A stretch of DNA of 64,000 nt from Haliclona indistincta. Taxonomy: Eukaryota > Porifera > Demospongiae > Haplosclerida > Chalinidae. The position numbers and the translations under genes are program-made. The stretch covers positions 10,568,885-10,632,884 of the forward strand of contig OZ024783.1 in NCBI GenBank assembly GCA_964017065.1. Reading direction: 5' to 3'. Positions 19,816-30,935 of the stretch are shown one piece after another. How positions within the stretch are numbered: the stretch's first letter is position 1; each line of letters opens with the position of its first letter. The notes under the pieces are model-generated. The model was not told the DNA's origin and ran no database searches. It saw only the letters and a program-made list of their open reading frames with translations.

Positions 19816-22800
19816 TCAAGTGTCAAACAGTAGTGGTTCTCTTGCCAACAATACTGGAGAGACTGAATCACGACCATCATGAGATTGAAACTCCAGCACA
19901 AACCGATGTTCTCCTCTACTTGAGCCATAAACTATTGATGGTGGGGATCCTGGAGGAGGTCTGTCCTCTTCATCGTCTACATCAGCTGCTACCAGAGGCA
20001 CTTCAATATACTCCGGTCTGTCTTTAAATCCAAGCTTTCTCTTGATCTTTTTAAAATCAAGGTTCCACCAGAGGTGTATTGCCATAGTGACAAGACAGAC
20101 AACAAAGGACAGGCAAACAGAGACAATAGTTGCTATTTGATAATGCTTGAACCTTAGAGAAGCAGTAGCCAGACTAACAGTGCTCAGGAGAAATATGTTG
20201 AGAAGATAAAAGACTTCAAGTGTGCTCAGATAAATCTTATTATACACACCTTTCGTGAAAGACCAAAATATGAAAATACCTGCTACAACGATAATGATGA
20301 TGCAACTATTGATGGCAGCAAATTTTCCTGAAGTAAAGGAAAATGTCACTGAGAGAGTTAGTCGTACCATTAAAGTCACTCCTGTCCAGAATCGAAATTT
20401 ATCTTTGTAAGGACCTCCATAAGCGTCTAAAAGTGGCTTGAACTTTGCCACAGGATTCCACCTGTGTAGTGGGATACACTTGTCACTGTATCTCTCTAGC
20501 AGAGGAGCACACAACACTAAAACAGGATAAGCCAGTCCAACGACCAGGACACAACAGGAGATGGCTACCAGAATAAGGTGTCTAAAATTGCCATAATCAA
20601 TGTCCCCATCTACACTCCACACTATCAGTATACTGTCATTGCATGGCAACTGAAACATGGAAAGAGCATTAGTGACTGTGAGTAGGATTTTAGTGTAGGA
20701 CATGAAAAACAGTGTAGCTAGTGCTGGGACAGCATGAGAGCCACACAACCTGCATAGCCACACAGAGTAGCGACAGCCCACAATAATACCACCCATGAGA
20801 AGGAACAGGTAAACAGGAAAGGCAAACTGTAGCCAAGTGTTCCAGTAGCCATCCAGTCCATCAAACAAACACACTTCAATACCCAGTTCAAGATTAAGCC
20901 ATGAGATGAACTGGCTCACCACTGGAATACTACCATTAGAAAAGAAGAAAGCTTCATTGAGCTTCACCATGTTAGCGTAGAACAGGAGTCCATTGATAGT
21001 TCCGACAGAGACACTCAAGTTGAGGAACATCAACATAGCCACCAACACTATGCCAGCAAGGGCAAATACCGGCAACAAGAAAAGACACCAGTTAGAGCAA
21101 GTACCACAGCGATTGGATCCCAGCATGATACTAAGGTGAGACTGGCATTGTCCACAGAGTATACCTGTTCTATTGCCCATACATTGACGATCTGGTGCCA
21201 TGATGTCAAATGAGACATTGGATTGATTGCAGTAGTCAAAAGGACAATTAGTAGTACCAGTTATACACTGAGTGTTGTTGATGTAGGCGAACCAACTGTT
21301 GCCTGATCTAAGAAACTCGACGCCTGTGGTAGATAAATTGCATTGGACATTGCTAGCACTCAAGAACTGCTCGCAGTGACACTGTCCTGAAATCTTAGTA
21401 AAGCCAATTGGGCACTCCGTGATGTCAACTCCAATAGACAAACCCCAGCCCGGTAGTCCACTATCCACTCTGATATCAACCAGTGCTGTTGTTGAGGAAG
21501 TGTTCTGCAGGAGAATGTGGAGCTGAAAACAGTTTTTATTGAAGCTTTGACCATAAGAACGAACAAGTGTTGCATGTTGAGTACTGACCTGCACAACACC
21601 AGGACTAGTACCGCCATAGTATCCTACTGTAGCTATTGATGTGTTGATCTCTAGTCCTGGATATGATTGCATGTGATGCTGGGTCCTATCAGTGCAATCT
21701 GGTGAGCCACTATTGTTACAGAAGCAGACCATGATGGGGTCAGAGGCCATGGAGGAGAGTCTGTCAGTGTTAGTGAAATGAAAATATTTACTGAGAGGAG
21801 TGTCAAAGTACCACGAGGTTTCATTGGGTTGTCCCACATGTGGTACATCACCACAACCCATTAGTACTGCACCATATACGTCACTTCCTCCTTTTCTTGC
21901 TCTATTGCCTGAGAAGTTTACTGAGCCATAAACTGCGATTGTGCATTCCTTTTGATGATCCACTGCATATGTTGAAGAATGTAAAAGAATTGCTCCACCA
22001 CGTTCATCAGCAGTGTTGTTGTACAGACACAGCTCGCCAACAACTTCAATGCTGGCTTGCAATGATAGTGTGATGCCTGCTCCCTCTGTGTTTCTGTTAT
22101 TCTGTATCACATTTTGACCATTGAAATTAGCGTTACTTGCGATTAAAGTGATTCCAGTCATATTATTATTTAAAATCACACAGTTTTCAAAAGAAGTAAC
22201 CATACTAAGTGCGGCATTAAAAAATACAATGACAGAGTTACCTCCTGTGTTGTTCGAGAATGTACTGTTTTTGATAAAAGTGTTTGCTTCAAGCACAGAT
22301 AAAATGACTGAAACATTGTGACTGCTCTCAAATTGGCAGTCATATATTTTCAAATATTGATTGATGCTCATACTTTTCATGTAAAAGCCAGCTAATTGCA
22401 AATTTGCAAATTTCATTCTAGTGTTCATTAATGTAACATCGATGTCCCCATAACTGATAATAGACACTCCATAGCCTGAATATGTCATGCCAGTATGCAC
22501 AATAGTTGACCTCAGCAAGTTAAAAGTAGTTGGCAAATCTGAATAGATTTCAAAAAAGCTTATATCATTAATGGAATGACCGTAATTATCAATAAAATCT
22601 GTGTTGATAATATTAACATGTAGCGTTGAAACAGCAGCCTTAAAATACATTCCACCACCTCTTGCAGCTGTATTTTGTGACAATACCAAATGCTCAAAAT
22701 ACAGTTCAAACGATCCAACACCTGCATTGAACCCTATACCGCCTCCATAGCCATTGGTATGACACTTGGTTATATTCGAGTATGATAAGTTTAGTTGGTA

Positions 22801-23451
22801 GTTTCCTTCATCGAAAATCAATGTTTCATCATATGCAAAGACTATTGTGCTGCTATTATGAGGGTCTTGGCTGATATTCAATGCTGTTGAATTATAGAAA
22901 GAACAGTTTGTGATCACTATAGGATTTTTACAGTCATAAATAATTAGTCCACATCCCATCATGTGTTGTATTGAATTCTTGAGAAAGAGAACATTCGTGA
23001 CCAAAGAGAAGGAAAATACTCCATTCTGATAGTCACTTACACAGTTGACTACTGTAAGACTTTCAACCATAATATTATGAGACCTATCAAAGATGAACAA
23101 TCCTCTCCCTCTGGTGCAGTTGATAATTACTGTAGACTGCATCACAGTCTCCTTAGCTCCTTTTATCGGCCATTGACCTTGTCCTTTCAGAGTCAGATTA
23201 TACACATGGCTTATAGATACATGCACCTCTCTATCATAGCTGTGATTTCCTTCCAAGAAGATGATGGTGGTGTTAGAGGTGAAGTAGCGACCAGGCTGGG
23301 AGATGTAGTAGGAGAGGTTGTGGCATATCTGGTGTGGAGGACATGACTGCTCATGACCAGCATCATCAGCTATGACATAGTAGACATCAGTGCTTGTAAA
23401 GGCAGAGACAGGTACAGTCAACAACAGCAGAAACACTAGTAGTGTTGCCAT
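19816..23451 (-). CDS. Large multi-pass membrane protein with beta-helix ectodomain
   Basis: An intronless frame of 1211 residues from the ATG at 23451. Residues 1-17 are a signal peptide (MATLLVFLLLLTVPVSA). Residues about 20-540 are Asn/Thr/Ser-rich, with repeated short strands such as NNNMTGITLIASNANF and GGGMYFKAAVSTLHV, typical of right-handed parallel beta-helix (pectate-lyase-like) folds, and many N-glycosylation sites. A cysteine-rich membrane-proximal part follows (about 560-785; CMGNRTGILCGQCQ, CGTCSNWC). Then come about eight hydrophobic segments between 785 and 1125, and a cytoplasmic tail with RPPPGSPPS. This layout recurs in large, poorly characterised families of marine invertebrates, some labelled GPCR-related. 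Role unknown; a surface receptor or adhesion protein is a fair guess. The frame is intact and isolated between repeats. Confidence 0.85.
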   Translation of the reverse strand: MATLLVFLLLLTVPVSAFTSTDVYYVIADDAGHEQSCPPHQICHNLSYYISQPGRYFTSNTTIIFLEGNHSYDREVHVSISHVYNLTLKGQGQWPIKGAKETVMQSTVIINCTRGRGLFIFDRSHNIMVESLTVVNCVSDYQNGVFSFSLVTNVLFLKNSIQHMMGCGLIIYDCKNPIVITNCSFYNSTALNISQDPHNSSTIVFAYDETLIFDEGNYQLNLSYSNITKCHTNGYGGGIGFNAGVGSFELYFEHLVLSQNTAARGGGMYFKAAVSTLHVNIINTDFIDNYGHSINDISFFEIYSDLPTTFNLLRSTIVHTGMTYSGYGVSIISYGDIDVTLMNTRMKFANLQLAGFYMKSMSINQYLKIYDCQFESSHNVSVILSVLEANTFIKNSTFSNNTGGNSVIVFFNAALSMVTSFENCVILNNNMTGITLIASNANFNGQNVIQNNRNTEGAGITLSLQASIEVVGELCLYNNTADERGGAILLHSSTYAVDHQKECTIAVYGSVNFSGNRARKGGSDVYGAVLMGCGDVPHVGQPNETSWYFDTPLSKYFHFTNTDRLSSMASDPIMVCFCNNSGSPDCTDRTQHHMQSYPGLEINTSIATVGYYGGTSPGVVQVSTQHATLVRSYGQSFNKNCFQLHILLQNTSSTTALVDIRVDSGLPGWGLSIGVDITECPIGFTKISGQCHCEQFLSASNVQCNLSTTGVEFLRSGNSWFAYINNTQCITGTTNCPFDYCNQSNVSFDIMAPDRQCMGNRTGILCGQCQSHLSIMLGSNRCGTCSNWCLFLLPVFALAGIVLVAMLMFLNLSVSVGTINGLLFYANMVKLNEAFFFSNGSIPVVSQFISWLNLELGIEVCLFDGLDGYWNTWLQFAFPVYLFLLMGGIIVGCRYSVWLCRLCGSHAVPALATLFFMSYTKILLTVTNALSMFQLPCNDSILIVWSVDGDIDYGNFRHLILVAISCCVLVVGLAYPVLVLCAPLLERYSDKCIPLHRWNPVAKFKPLLDAYGGPYKDKFRFWTGVTLMVRLTLSVTFSFTSGKFAAINSCIIIIVVAGIFIFWSFTKGVYNKIYLSTLEVFYLLNIFLLSTVSLATASLRFKHYQIATIVSVCLSFVVCLVTMAIHLWWNLDFKKIKRKLGFKDRPEYIEVPLVAADVDDEEDRPPPGSPPSIVYGSSRGEHRFVLEFQSHDGRDSVSPVLLAREPLLFDT

Positions 23452-23589
23452 CAGCTAGTGATGCTGTTCAGTTAGTTATACAAGCAATGTTCTGAGTTTA
23501 AGACTGAGAGTCAGGCTTTAGTTAATTCCTAAGTTAATGTAGCGGAATGCGGCTACATTAAGTATGCTACTAAAACAACACTGTTAGAA

Positions 23590-23711
23590 AGTGGTGTACA
23601 ACTCTGAAGCCACATGGAATGAGTAAAACATGCACTGATGGGTAACAGATGGCACTGAAAGGAAGTTGTGTACAACTACTATGTAGTATGTAGTAGCCAC
23701 ATGCAATAAAT
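23590..23711. repeat. ~95-bp minisatellite unit, left part (interrupted by a MITE)
   Basis: Contains AACATGCACTGATGGGTAAC, AGATGGCACTGAAA and ACAACTACTATGTAGTATG. The same unit continues at 24289-24390 after the inserted element and is tandemly repeated at 25087-25460. Confidence 0.75.
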
Positions 23712-23715
23712 TTAA

Positions 23716-24284
23716 AGGGACGGTTACCAGATTGCCTAATTCAAAATATTCAAAAAATAATACTAAATCATAGCGTGGAGACAAAAAGCGCTATAAAGCT
23801 AAGATAAGTTGTATTGAATGCACCACCGATTAATCTATGTCTATAATTTATATCCAGGCCAACAACTGCTACAGTAGAATAAGCCGGAATTAGGTCAAAG
23901 CCGATCACTTTAAGAAGACGCTGAAACATGCCATTATAGCCATTTATTGAGAATGTTTCAGAAATAAGATGCTGCTATTCTATCCAGTATAGATCCCGTC
24001 CTAGAGTTTATCCTTAACAAGCGTTTGGTGAATAGTTCGCTTCTTGCCTTAGCACGCTCGTCAAGAAATTTAGAGCAGAAAAACCGAGTTTTATAGCGAT
24101 CGGCTTTGGCGTAATTCCGGCTTATTCTACTGTAGCAGTCACTGGCCTGGACTATTTTATACATAGATTAGTCGATGGTGCATTCCATACAACTTATCTT
24201 AGCTTTATAGCGCTTTTTGTCTCCACACTATGATTAAGTAATATTTTATGAATATTTTAATTAGGCAAACTGGTAACAATCCCC
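23716..24284. mobile_element. TTAA-flanked MITE, 569 bp
   Basis: Long inverted ends: 23740-23830 and 24165-24265 share blocks such as GTGGAGACAAAAAGCGCTAT and AAGCTAAGATAAGTTGTAT. A second inner pair is GAATAAGCCGGAATTA (23877) with TAATTCCGGCTTATTC (24111). TTAA lies at 23712-23715 and 24285-24288. The uninterrupted minisatellite copy near 25425 reads GCAATGCTCTTAAGTATGCT, which shows the empty site with a single TTAA. Confidence 0.85.
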
Positions 24285-24390
24285 TTAAGTATGTTGCTGA
24301 AAACATGCACTGTTGGGTAACAGATGGCACTGATGGATAACAGATGGCAATGAAAAGAAGATGTGTACAACTACTATGTAGTATTTAGAG

Positions 24391-24947
24391 TCTACTAATT
24401 TGAAATACTGTAATTTGATTGGTCAACAGCGTGACTCTAATTCCTGTAGAGTCACGGTAGCAAAGCTCTATGTGTACCCTCAGGCATTCAGACATAAGCA
24501 AAGAATGGAGTGTGTGTTTTCTGTAATGGGCTCGTTTCTTACAGCTTCGAAGTCAAAGGACACTGTATCAGTCCAGAGATGGTCACTAAAAGTACGGAAT
24601 GCTAACTAAACAGTGCTGAACGTTGATGTTCCAGGTAGTATTACTAGTGTTAATCGTTCGCAGGTCACTCGCCATATTGCCACAAGCTCCACCCTAGTCT
24701 GGCGCTCCTCTCCTGCCATGCTGCTAGCTCGAGCGCGGCGACCATCGGTCGATCTGGTCGATTTTTTCTTGGTGACGCTTGCTGGTTGAAGGTCAGTAGT
24801 ACTGCCGTTCGTCCTACATCTAACTACAAGATTTGTTTAGCTAGTTCGACGCACAGACAGAGCAGTCAGCATCATGCGCCAGTCAAACATGTTGACTTCA
24901 AAACTTGCAAGTGTGTACAAACAGGTAACCTAGTAGACTTTAAATAA
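24391..24947. other. No gene assigned; possible promoter and short first exon
   Basis: GC-richer sequence. An ATG at 24873 opens MRQSNMLTSKLASVYKQ and is followed directly by a GTAACC donor-like site, but no further exon was found. A 69-codon frame at 24400-24609 has no recognisable domain. Confidence 0.25.
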
Positions 24948-25086
24948 GTTAGACAGCTCGTCCAATCGGATCCACGCGGTTTAGAAACCCTCTGCCCGCT
25001 GGAATAGTGTCCTCGCTACGCTCGGACACCATAGCAACGGGCCTCAGGTTTCTAAATCGCGTAGATCCTCAGACTCGCTGTCTAAC
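24948..25086. mobile_element. Small palindromic MITE
   Basis: GTTAGACAGC(T/G)(C/A)G... at the left and its complement ending GCTGTCTAAC at the right. Inner matches include GGTTTAGAAACC/GGTTTCTAAATC and GTCCTCGCTACGCTCGGAC at the centre, so the whole 139 bp can fold into one hairpin. It splits the minisatellite region. Confidence 0.7.
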
Positions 25087-25460
25087 TATTATGTAGTAGC
25101 CACATGGAATGAGTATACTGCTGAAAACATGCACTGATGGATAACAGATGGCACTGAAAAGAAGTTGTGTACAACTACTATGTAGTATGAAGTAGCCACA
25201 TGCAATGCTCTTAAGAGAACATGCACTGATGAGTAACAGATGGCACTGAAAACATGCACTGATGGGTAACAGATGGCACTGAAAAGAAGTTGTGTACAAC
25301 TATGTAGTATGTAGTAGCCACATGCAATGCTCTTAAGAGAACATGCACTGATGGGTAACAGATGGCACTGAAAAGAAGTTGTGTACAACTACTATGTAGT
25401 ATGTAGTAGCCACATGCATGCAATGCTCTTAAGTATGCTGCTAGAACATGCACTGATGGG
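25087..25460. repeat. Minisatellite of ~95-bp units
   Basis: Four tandem units with AACATGCACTGATGGGTAAC, AAAAGAAGTTGTGTACAACT and AGTAGCCACATGCAATGCTC; some units carry internal shortening. The three overlapping minus-strand open frames here are repeat artefacts. Confidence 0.85.
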
Positions 25461-26604
25461 TAACTGACATTGTAAGGAAATAGCTAAATCAACTCTATAA
25501 CTAAAAAATAGCATGCCCCCATGAGTGTTTGGCTGGCTGTGGTCTTGCAGACCCAGTCTTCTCATTAGCAGCACAAAATCTATGCATGCAGTGTTTGTCC
25601 AGCATCAGGACAGAAATAACAGCTGTTTATTGATGGTTTATCCATGCCTAGATCCATGCTTAGTTCCCTCATTGCGCAATCCACAGATTGAACAGGCAAT
25701 CCATGGAAAATCGTGCAAAGTGTGGATCCATGCTTTGCACAGCACAATCCCAAGATTGTCTTGATCCACGGCTTACACACAACATATAATATGTACGTTT
25801 TGTAACACTCAGAGCTCCCTGGAAAAAATAACAATGAGCATGGGCGGCAATTTTGATTTTTTATTTTATATGTCTTTCAGGTATCTTTGAGTTCAGAAAA
25901 ATCACTTGATTAATCCTAAGATGGATGAATTTCTGAGAGACACAAAGATCTGAAACATCTGCTTGAGTGTTGCTATCTTGATTACATCAAGCAAACAATG
26001 TCATTGACTTATTCCAATGGAAGCACCTGAGCACATGAAAAGGCTAAGATTGTTAAAACCAGCTAAAATTCGATATAGTGAAGATACAGGCGATATATTG
26101 TTTTCAGCCAATCCTAAATAGTGATCATCCCTACATACATCAGTAGGTCCATGTGCATGGCGGCCAATGAAGACAACTTTTAGAAGTACAACTTTGTTGA
26201 TCTTCGACATAGGCAACTAATATTGTCTGGATCAAGACCCTTGGACATCGGAGGACCAGGAAGCTTGGCTTCGATTTTGGCTAAATACTGTGCATTGTTC
26301 GAGCAATGGCTGGGTAATGTGATGAAGTGGCTGATACCTAGACAACCAGACAGAATTATCAGAAAACGATTCTAGGGTACCTGAAGCACATGCAGTAAAG
26401 CAATGTTCTCACCAGGATTAAACATTCAAATGGTGCAGGGACAAAAGCCAAAATTTAGCGCTTTTGGATACAGTCTGTATCTATGATTTTAAGCACAAAA
26501 TAACCCCAAATTAGAGCATACCACGTGACCTCCAGTCAATCAGATCGTTCAAAACGTGTCACCTGCCGGCGCATTATATCGCATAATGCACACTTTTCTG
26601 TGCA
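25461..26604. other. No gene recognised
   Basis: AT-rich DNA. A CATCCCTACATACATCAGTAGG segment at 26107-26128 resembles the core motif found in the two foldback elements. Otherwise nothing supportable. Confidence 0.4.
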
Positions 26605-27965
26605 TTAAGTTCTTAACGCACACTTCCAGCCACGTGATGGATCACAAGCTGTCAGATCAGTACCAGCATCATCGACCAGCTTCAGTAACCTCTCACCATC
26701 ACTAGTAACAGTCCCAAACTGACTATTGAAGTCCTCAAGAACTTTTGCAACTTCATCAGGTGGAAAGCCTTTGGGTATCAATTCTAGTTTGCCATGACTT
26801 CCCATAACCATGACATTAGCATAGTCTGCGTTGCTTCGAACTGTAGTTGAGCTATGCACAGAGCAATCCTGTTAGCAAGCTTGCCCCACAGATTAACTAC
26901 CGTAAATCCGGAAATTTTCAGCGTCAAAATATTTAACGCGGATTGGTTTTTACCAATGTGCAATGTTTTTTTACCAATGTTTTTTACCAATGTGTCGTTA
27001 GCTAGGGTGCGCAATCTGCGCACCCAAGCTAATGACGAAAATAAAAAATTTATTAGATGCACCGAAAATTTAATAGAACAACATTTGGATACGCGACACT
27101 GTCCAAATCTACGGTATGCTCCAGACGCAATCTGTGCTCATGTGTCAGGTCACACTCGGCCACCATGAGAGAGGAAGAGGCCAGAGCAGACCATATCTCC
27201 AGTTGACTCCCTGTCAGCTGAACCTGGTCTATGAGAGCAGCATGTGACAGTGACTCTTGGTCCTCCATGAGCTGATCACTGGTGGCTGTTTCTCCGTACT
27301 CGTGTAAGAAAGAATACAGTAATGTTCTTGACCCACTCCAGACTGTCCAAGTCTTCGTCTGTACGACAAGAACTACCACTGTATTCAGATCCCATGCTAT
27401 CATATGAAACAACACTCCCATCCTCCCCATTGCTCTCCTCGATACTATCTTCCTCTTCATTGTTCTCTCCCTCCTCTTCTTTTTCTCCTTCTTCCTGGTT
27501 CTCTTCCCTCTCCTTTTATTCTCCCTACTCCTCTCTTCCCTGGTCCTTCTCTTCCTCTTGAACATACTCCATTTCTATGCTCCTTGCCATTGCAATTCCC
27601 TCCTCCTTCTCTTCAAAGCTAAATACAGGCCGTGACTTGGCTGTTTGCAAGACCACCTTTTCCATTATCTTTCTTTCTCATGGATTCGGCTAAAGCTTCT
27701 AACTTTGTCTTCAACTGACCAATCATACCATCACATGTTATATGCTGCAGCTGGACCTCATCGACCTTGAGCGCTAGTCTGCTTTGAATTGAAGAAGTAC
27801 CTTCTCCTCTTCGTCTCGTTTTATTATGATGGTTGTTAGTCCACTCTCCAGCGCATGAGGAGGACTACTCACACTGATTGGTTTCTCACATTTACACACG
27901 CTCTTCAGCTTTTCAGTCTCTGCACAATCTCTTCTCAACAGCATGTAAGCTATTCCATCGTGCAT
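26605..27965 (-). pseudogene. Decayed gene, coiled-coil and acidic protein, family unknown
   Basis: Reading leftward from 27965, protein-like blocks follow each other in shifting frames: CKCEKPISVSSPPHALESGL; after a one-base shift near 27775, RLALKVDEVQLQHITCDGMI and EALAESMRKKDNGKG (coiled-coil-like); a Glu-rich block with two in-frame stops; SYDSMGSEYSGSSCRTDEDL; then EYGETATSDQLMEDQESLSH in another frame; and, beyond an inserted MITE, HGKLELIPKGFPPDEVAKVL with LLKLVDDAGTDLTA. At least three frame changes, two stops and one insertion break it. The collinear order suggests one former gene copy. I do not recognise the family. Confidence 0.5.
26898..27116. mobile_element. MITE with TACCGTA ends, inside the decayed gene
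   Basis: TACCGTAAATCCGGAAATTT at the left and the complement TACCGTAGATTTGGACAG at the right. The centre carries GCGCAATCTGCGCACCCAAGC and reiterated TTTTTTACCAATG. Similar TACCGTA ends occur at 44904 and 42112. Confidence 0.6.
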
Positions 27966-28639
27966 TTATAACTGCGTAATACACTGCAAACTGTTATCTA
28001 ACTATTACATAGTGCATAATCTTGAGAATTCAAGTGGTGCATTACCAAAATCAAGTGGTGTAGCACCACGAGAACACTGCAGGCAAGTGTTTCTGTAGTA
28101 CTTCTACTTTCCTGACTTGAGGCATTGTAGAGTAGCATTCATTTTAACTTCATCCCGCGAGTACGATATATCATACCACAGCATTCAAACTTATAATGAT
28201 AAAAAAGATAACTAGGTGACTATAGATCTTCCATAAAATTTCTGTAACTATAGACACTGAAGAAAAAATTAATAAAAGGCAGTTGCATAAAGTGTGAATA
28301 ATACCTGCTTGGAAAATGTAACTGTCCAAGCATGTTGTTTCACCAAGGTGTGGTGGGGTACAAAACATACAATCATGTATTGCTTGTGTGGCTCCCAACA
28401 ATCTATATAGTTGCACTCAGATTACTTATCCATTGAAGGAAACACATACTAGCAAGCATGTATGTTTTGTATCCCACCACATCCAAAAAATGTTACTGTT
28501 TCATATGTAAACATACACAAAGACAGACATAAACAACTAAACATATAAACATATCCTGTCAAAGAAGTATTTATAAAACAAAATTCAGCTGCTGATCTCA
28601 ATAGACAAGTAGTCTAAGAATCTTGTATGTTAAAGAGAG
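27966..28639 (+). promoter_or_regulatory. Upstream region of the fibrinogen-like gene
   Basis: 674 bp with no open frame. Part of it (28358-28560) has a diverged copy at 31108-31240 (shared TATTGCTTGT, CAATCTATATA, AAACATATCCTGTCAA). TTTATAAAAC at about 28570 lies 70 bp before the ATG and could serve as a TATA element; this is inference. Confidence 0.35.
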
Positions 28640-29623
28640 ATGGCTACATTTTATACAAGCATACTGCTCATTAGCTCTTGTCTGTTCCAGTGGAGTGGTG
28701 CCTTCACTCCTGTTGTCCATCCTGGTAGATCCCTGCCATCCTCCCAGTGTGGTCAGAGTGATCCTTTTGAAGATGATCACCAGTTGATGAATACTCTACA
28801 GATAGTCCATCAGCAGCTAGCTCCTCCAGGATGCAACCCTCCTTCAACATGTAGAGATGTTCTTAGCTGCAACTCATCTGCCTCCTCAGGCTACTACCAG
28901 ATCCAGGCTGCCAATGGCTCAGCTGTGAAGGTCTACTGTGACATGGAGGGGACCAACTGTGGAGGAGAGGGAGGCTGGATGAGAGTGGCTTACACAAATA
29001 TGACTCAGTCTAATGCCACTTGCCCACAGGGACTAATTCAAAAAATCATCTCAGGATTAACCCTATGTGACAGAAACGATGGCTTTAGTGGATGTAATAG
29101 TACCTTCTTCTCTACCTTTGGACTTGCCTATACTAAAGTGTGTGGGCAGTTACAAGGATACCAACAAGGTACAACGGATGCTTTTCATAGCAGTGATGAC
29201 ACAATCGATGGCACTTATGTAGATGGAGTATCCATCACTTATGGGAGAAATTCTCGCAAGCACATCTGGACCTATGCTAGTGGCCACTCAACTGGTCAAG
29301 ATGCCATAACAGTAGGTAACAGCTGTCCCTGTAATATGGGTGCTACCGGTCAAGTCCATTCTTTTGTTGGTGATGACTACTACTGTGAGACAGGCCGTAA
29401 TGAACAAGGTTATAGCCCCTTGTTGTATTACAATGATACTCTGCGGGATGGGCAGCAGTGTACTGGTGTGGAGGCTCCCTGCTGTATTTCTGCAAACTTG
29501 CCATGGTTCTTAAAGACACTCAAAGAAACCACCACTGAAGACATAGAACTGAGGGTGTGTGGAGATGAGACCACTCACAATGAAGCTGTTCCACTGCAAG
29601 TTATTGAACTGTTTGTTTATTAG
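28640..29623 (+). CDS. Secreted fibrinogen-like domain protein
   Basis: An intronless 327-residue frame from the ATG at 28640. Residues 1-21 are a signal peptide ending about WSGA/FTPV. After a short linker, a cysteine-containing region starts at about residue 72 (CRDVLSCNSSASSGYYQIQA). It continues VKVYCDMEGTNCGGEGGWMR, which follows the N-terminal pattern of fibrinogen-related domains (GYY.I...NG....VYCDM.....GGWT). Cysteines and N-x-T/S sites fit an extracellular protein. Fibrinogen-related proteins bind sugars or cell-surface groups in invertebrate defence and adhesion; the actual ligand here is unknown. The part after residue 130 is not the classical fibrinogen C-terminus, so this is a divergent variant known from sponges and cnidarians by my recollection. 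A broken relative lies at 12877-13657. Confidence 0.8.
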   Translation: MATFYTSILLISSCLFQWSGAFTPVVHPGRSLPSSQCGQSDPFEDDHQLMNTLQIVHQQLAPPGCNPPSTCRDVLSCNSSASSGYYQIQAANGSAVKVYCDMEGTNCGGEGGWMRVAYTNMTQSNATCPQGLIQKIISGLTLCDRNDGFSGCNSTFFSTFGLAYTKVCGQLQGYQQGTTDAFHSSDDTIDGTYVDGVSITYGRNSRKHIWTYASGHSTGQDAITVGNSCPCNMGATGQVHSFVGDDYYCETGRNEQGYSPLLYYNDTLRDGQQCTGVEAPCCISANLPWFLKTLKETTTEDIELRVCGDETTHNEAVPLQVIELFVY

Positions 29624-29924
29624 CCTTGTCATAAGTGAATTGTTATTCTTTTCAGATCGCATATACATGTTATTAACCCTTAGTGCATGTAAAGGGTTAC
29701 AGTACTTGTTATTCATACAAAAGCCCTATAATTATACTGTAAATGCAATGTAGTAGACAGTGATTTATAAACAAACCAACAACTTTAAACTAACTAACAT
29801 TTATAAATGAGCTGAGATGTTGTACTATAACTATACTTATTGTAACAATGTAATGAACAATAAGCATACTTGTTCAGACTGGTATGGTGACACACCCAGT
29901 TATCGTAAAGTGACATAATTATGC

Positions 29925-29964
29925 CGAGGTGTGGGCGGAGCCACGAGGCATACAGTAGTCTGTT

Positions 29965-29999
<35 letters not shown>

Positions 30000-30130
30000 G
30001 CAATGCGTATCTCAGCAACCGCTTGCTACTAAGCGCTGAAACTTGCAATACAGGTAGATCTCGATAGTTTATGAAAATCAAATTTGACAGATTTGCTATT
30101 AAAGCCTTTGTTTTGAAGTTATGGCGTGAT
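29925..30130. repeat. Dispersed repeat, SINE-like, with CA/GT microsatellite
   Basis: GCCGAGGTGTGGGCGGAGCC, then ACGAGGCATACAGTAGTC, a (GT)n run at 29970-29997, and CGCAATGCGTATCTCAGC. Diverged copies are at 30936-31060 and, inverted, at 50630-50800 (GGCTCCGCCCACCGAGGCAT). A dispersed family, possibly a SINE or MITE. Confidence 0.6.
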
Positions 30131-30348
30131 TTGCTAACCTAAACAGCCGTCTTGAGCGCTCGGGCCTACTTCATAGACAAAACTGTCTACAGATGGCTAC
30201 AGTGCAACTTGAAGGCTTGATCTGTGATAGTACTGCTCGCGCGACTCCATTGGCAGCAGTGAAACTAGCGAGCGAAAGCGTGTTTGAGTTCACTTAGCTG
30301 CTCGACAGGTGAGCCGGAGCGGAGCAGAGCAGTTACAGTCACGCCCAG

Positions 30349-30730
30349 CTACATTATTCTGTTTGGCTTCAATACAACTTTTGTACAACAGCTTGTACAG
30401 CTGCTGGATAGCTGCCACTAGTCTGCGCTTCCATAGAACTGTTGCTATGATCTGCTGCTTGCCTGCTGCTGCTGCTGCCGCCGCCGCTGCTACCGCTGCT
30501 GCTGCCGCTGCTGCTGCTGCTGTTGCCGGATAGCTACCACTAGCCTGCGCTTCGATAGCACTGTTGCTATGATCTGCTGCCTGCTGCTGGATAAGCTGTC
30601 ACTAGCCTGCACTTCCATAGCACTGTTGCTATGATCTGTTGCTACTGGATAGCTGCCACTAGCCTGTGCTTCCATAGCACTGTTGCTATGATCTGCTGCT
30701 TGCCTGCATGTTCCATGGATCTGCTGGTCA
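30349..30730. repeat. CTG/CCG-rich triplet tract and ~62-75-bp tandem repeat
   Basis: Four units share GGATAGCTGCCACTAG, CTTCCATAGCACTGTTGC and TATGATCTGCTGC. Within the first, a CTG/CCG/GCT triplet run spans 30462-30530. Part of the unit (TTTGGCTTCAATACAACTTT) recurs at 31321. Open frames here are artefacts of the triplets. Confidence 0.75.
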
Positions 30731-30935
30731 CTTCTACTGTAGCTTGTATTGCATGCTTCTATGATACTGTTTTGATGCTTCCATGGATCTACTGCATTCA
30801 TGCATACGTGCTGTCATATGCATCTGCTAATTGCATGCTAGCATACATGCTACTGCACCGAGGCATCTGCACCTTTGGTGCTTTATTATTATTATGATCC
30901 ATGTGTTGTCTCTGACCATGCTTTGGTGTGCTGGT

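Noticed and set aside
30309..30533. Alanine-run protein of 74 codons
   Set aside because: Produced by a CTG/CCG triplet tract with no conserved flank.
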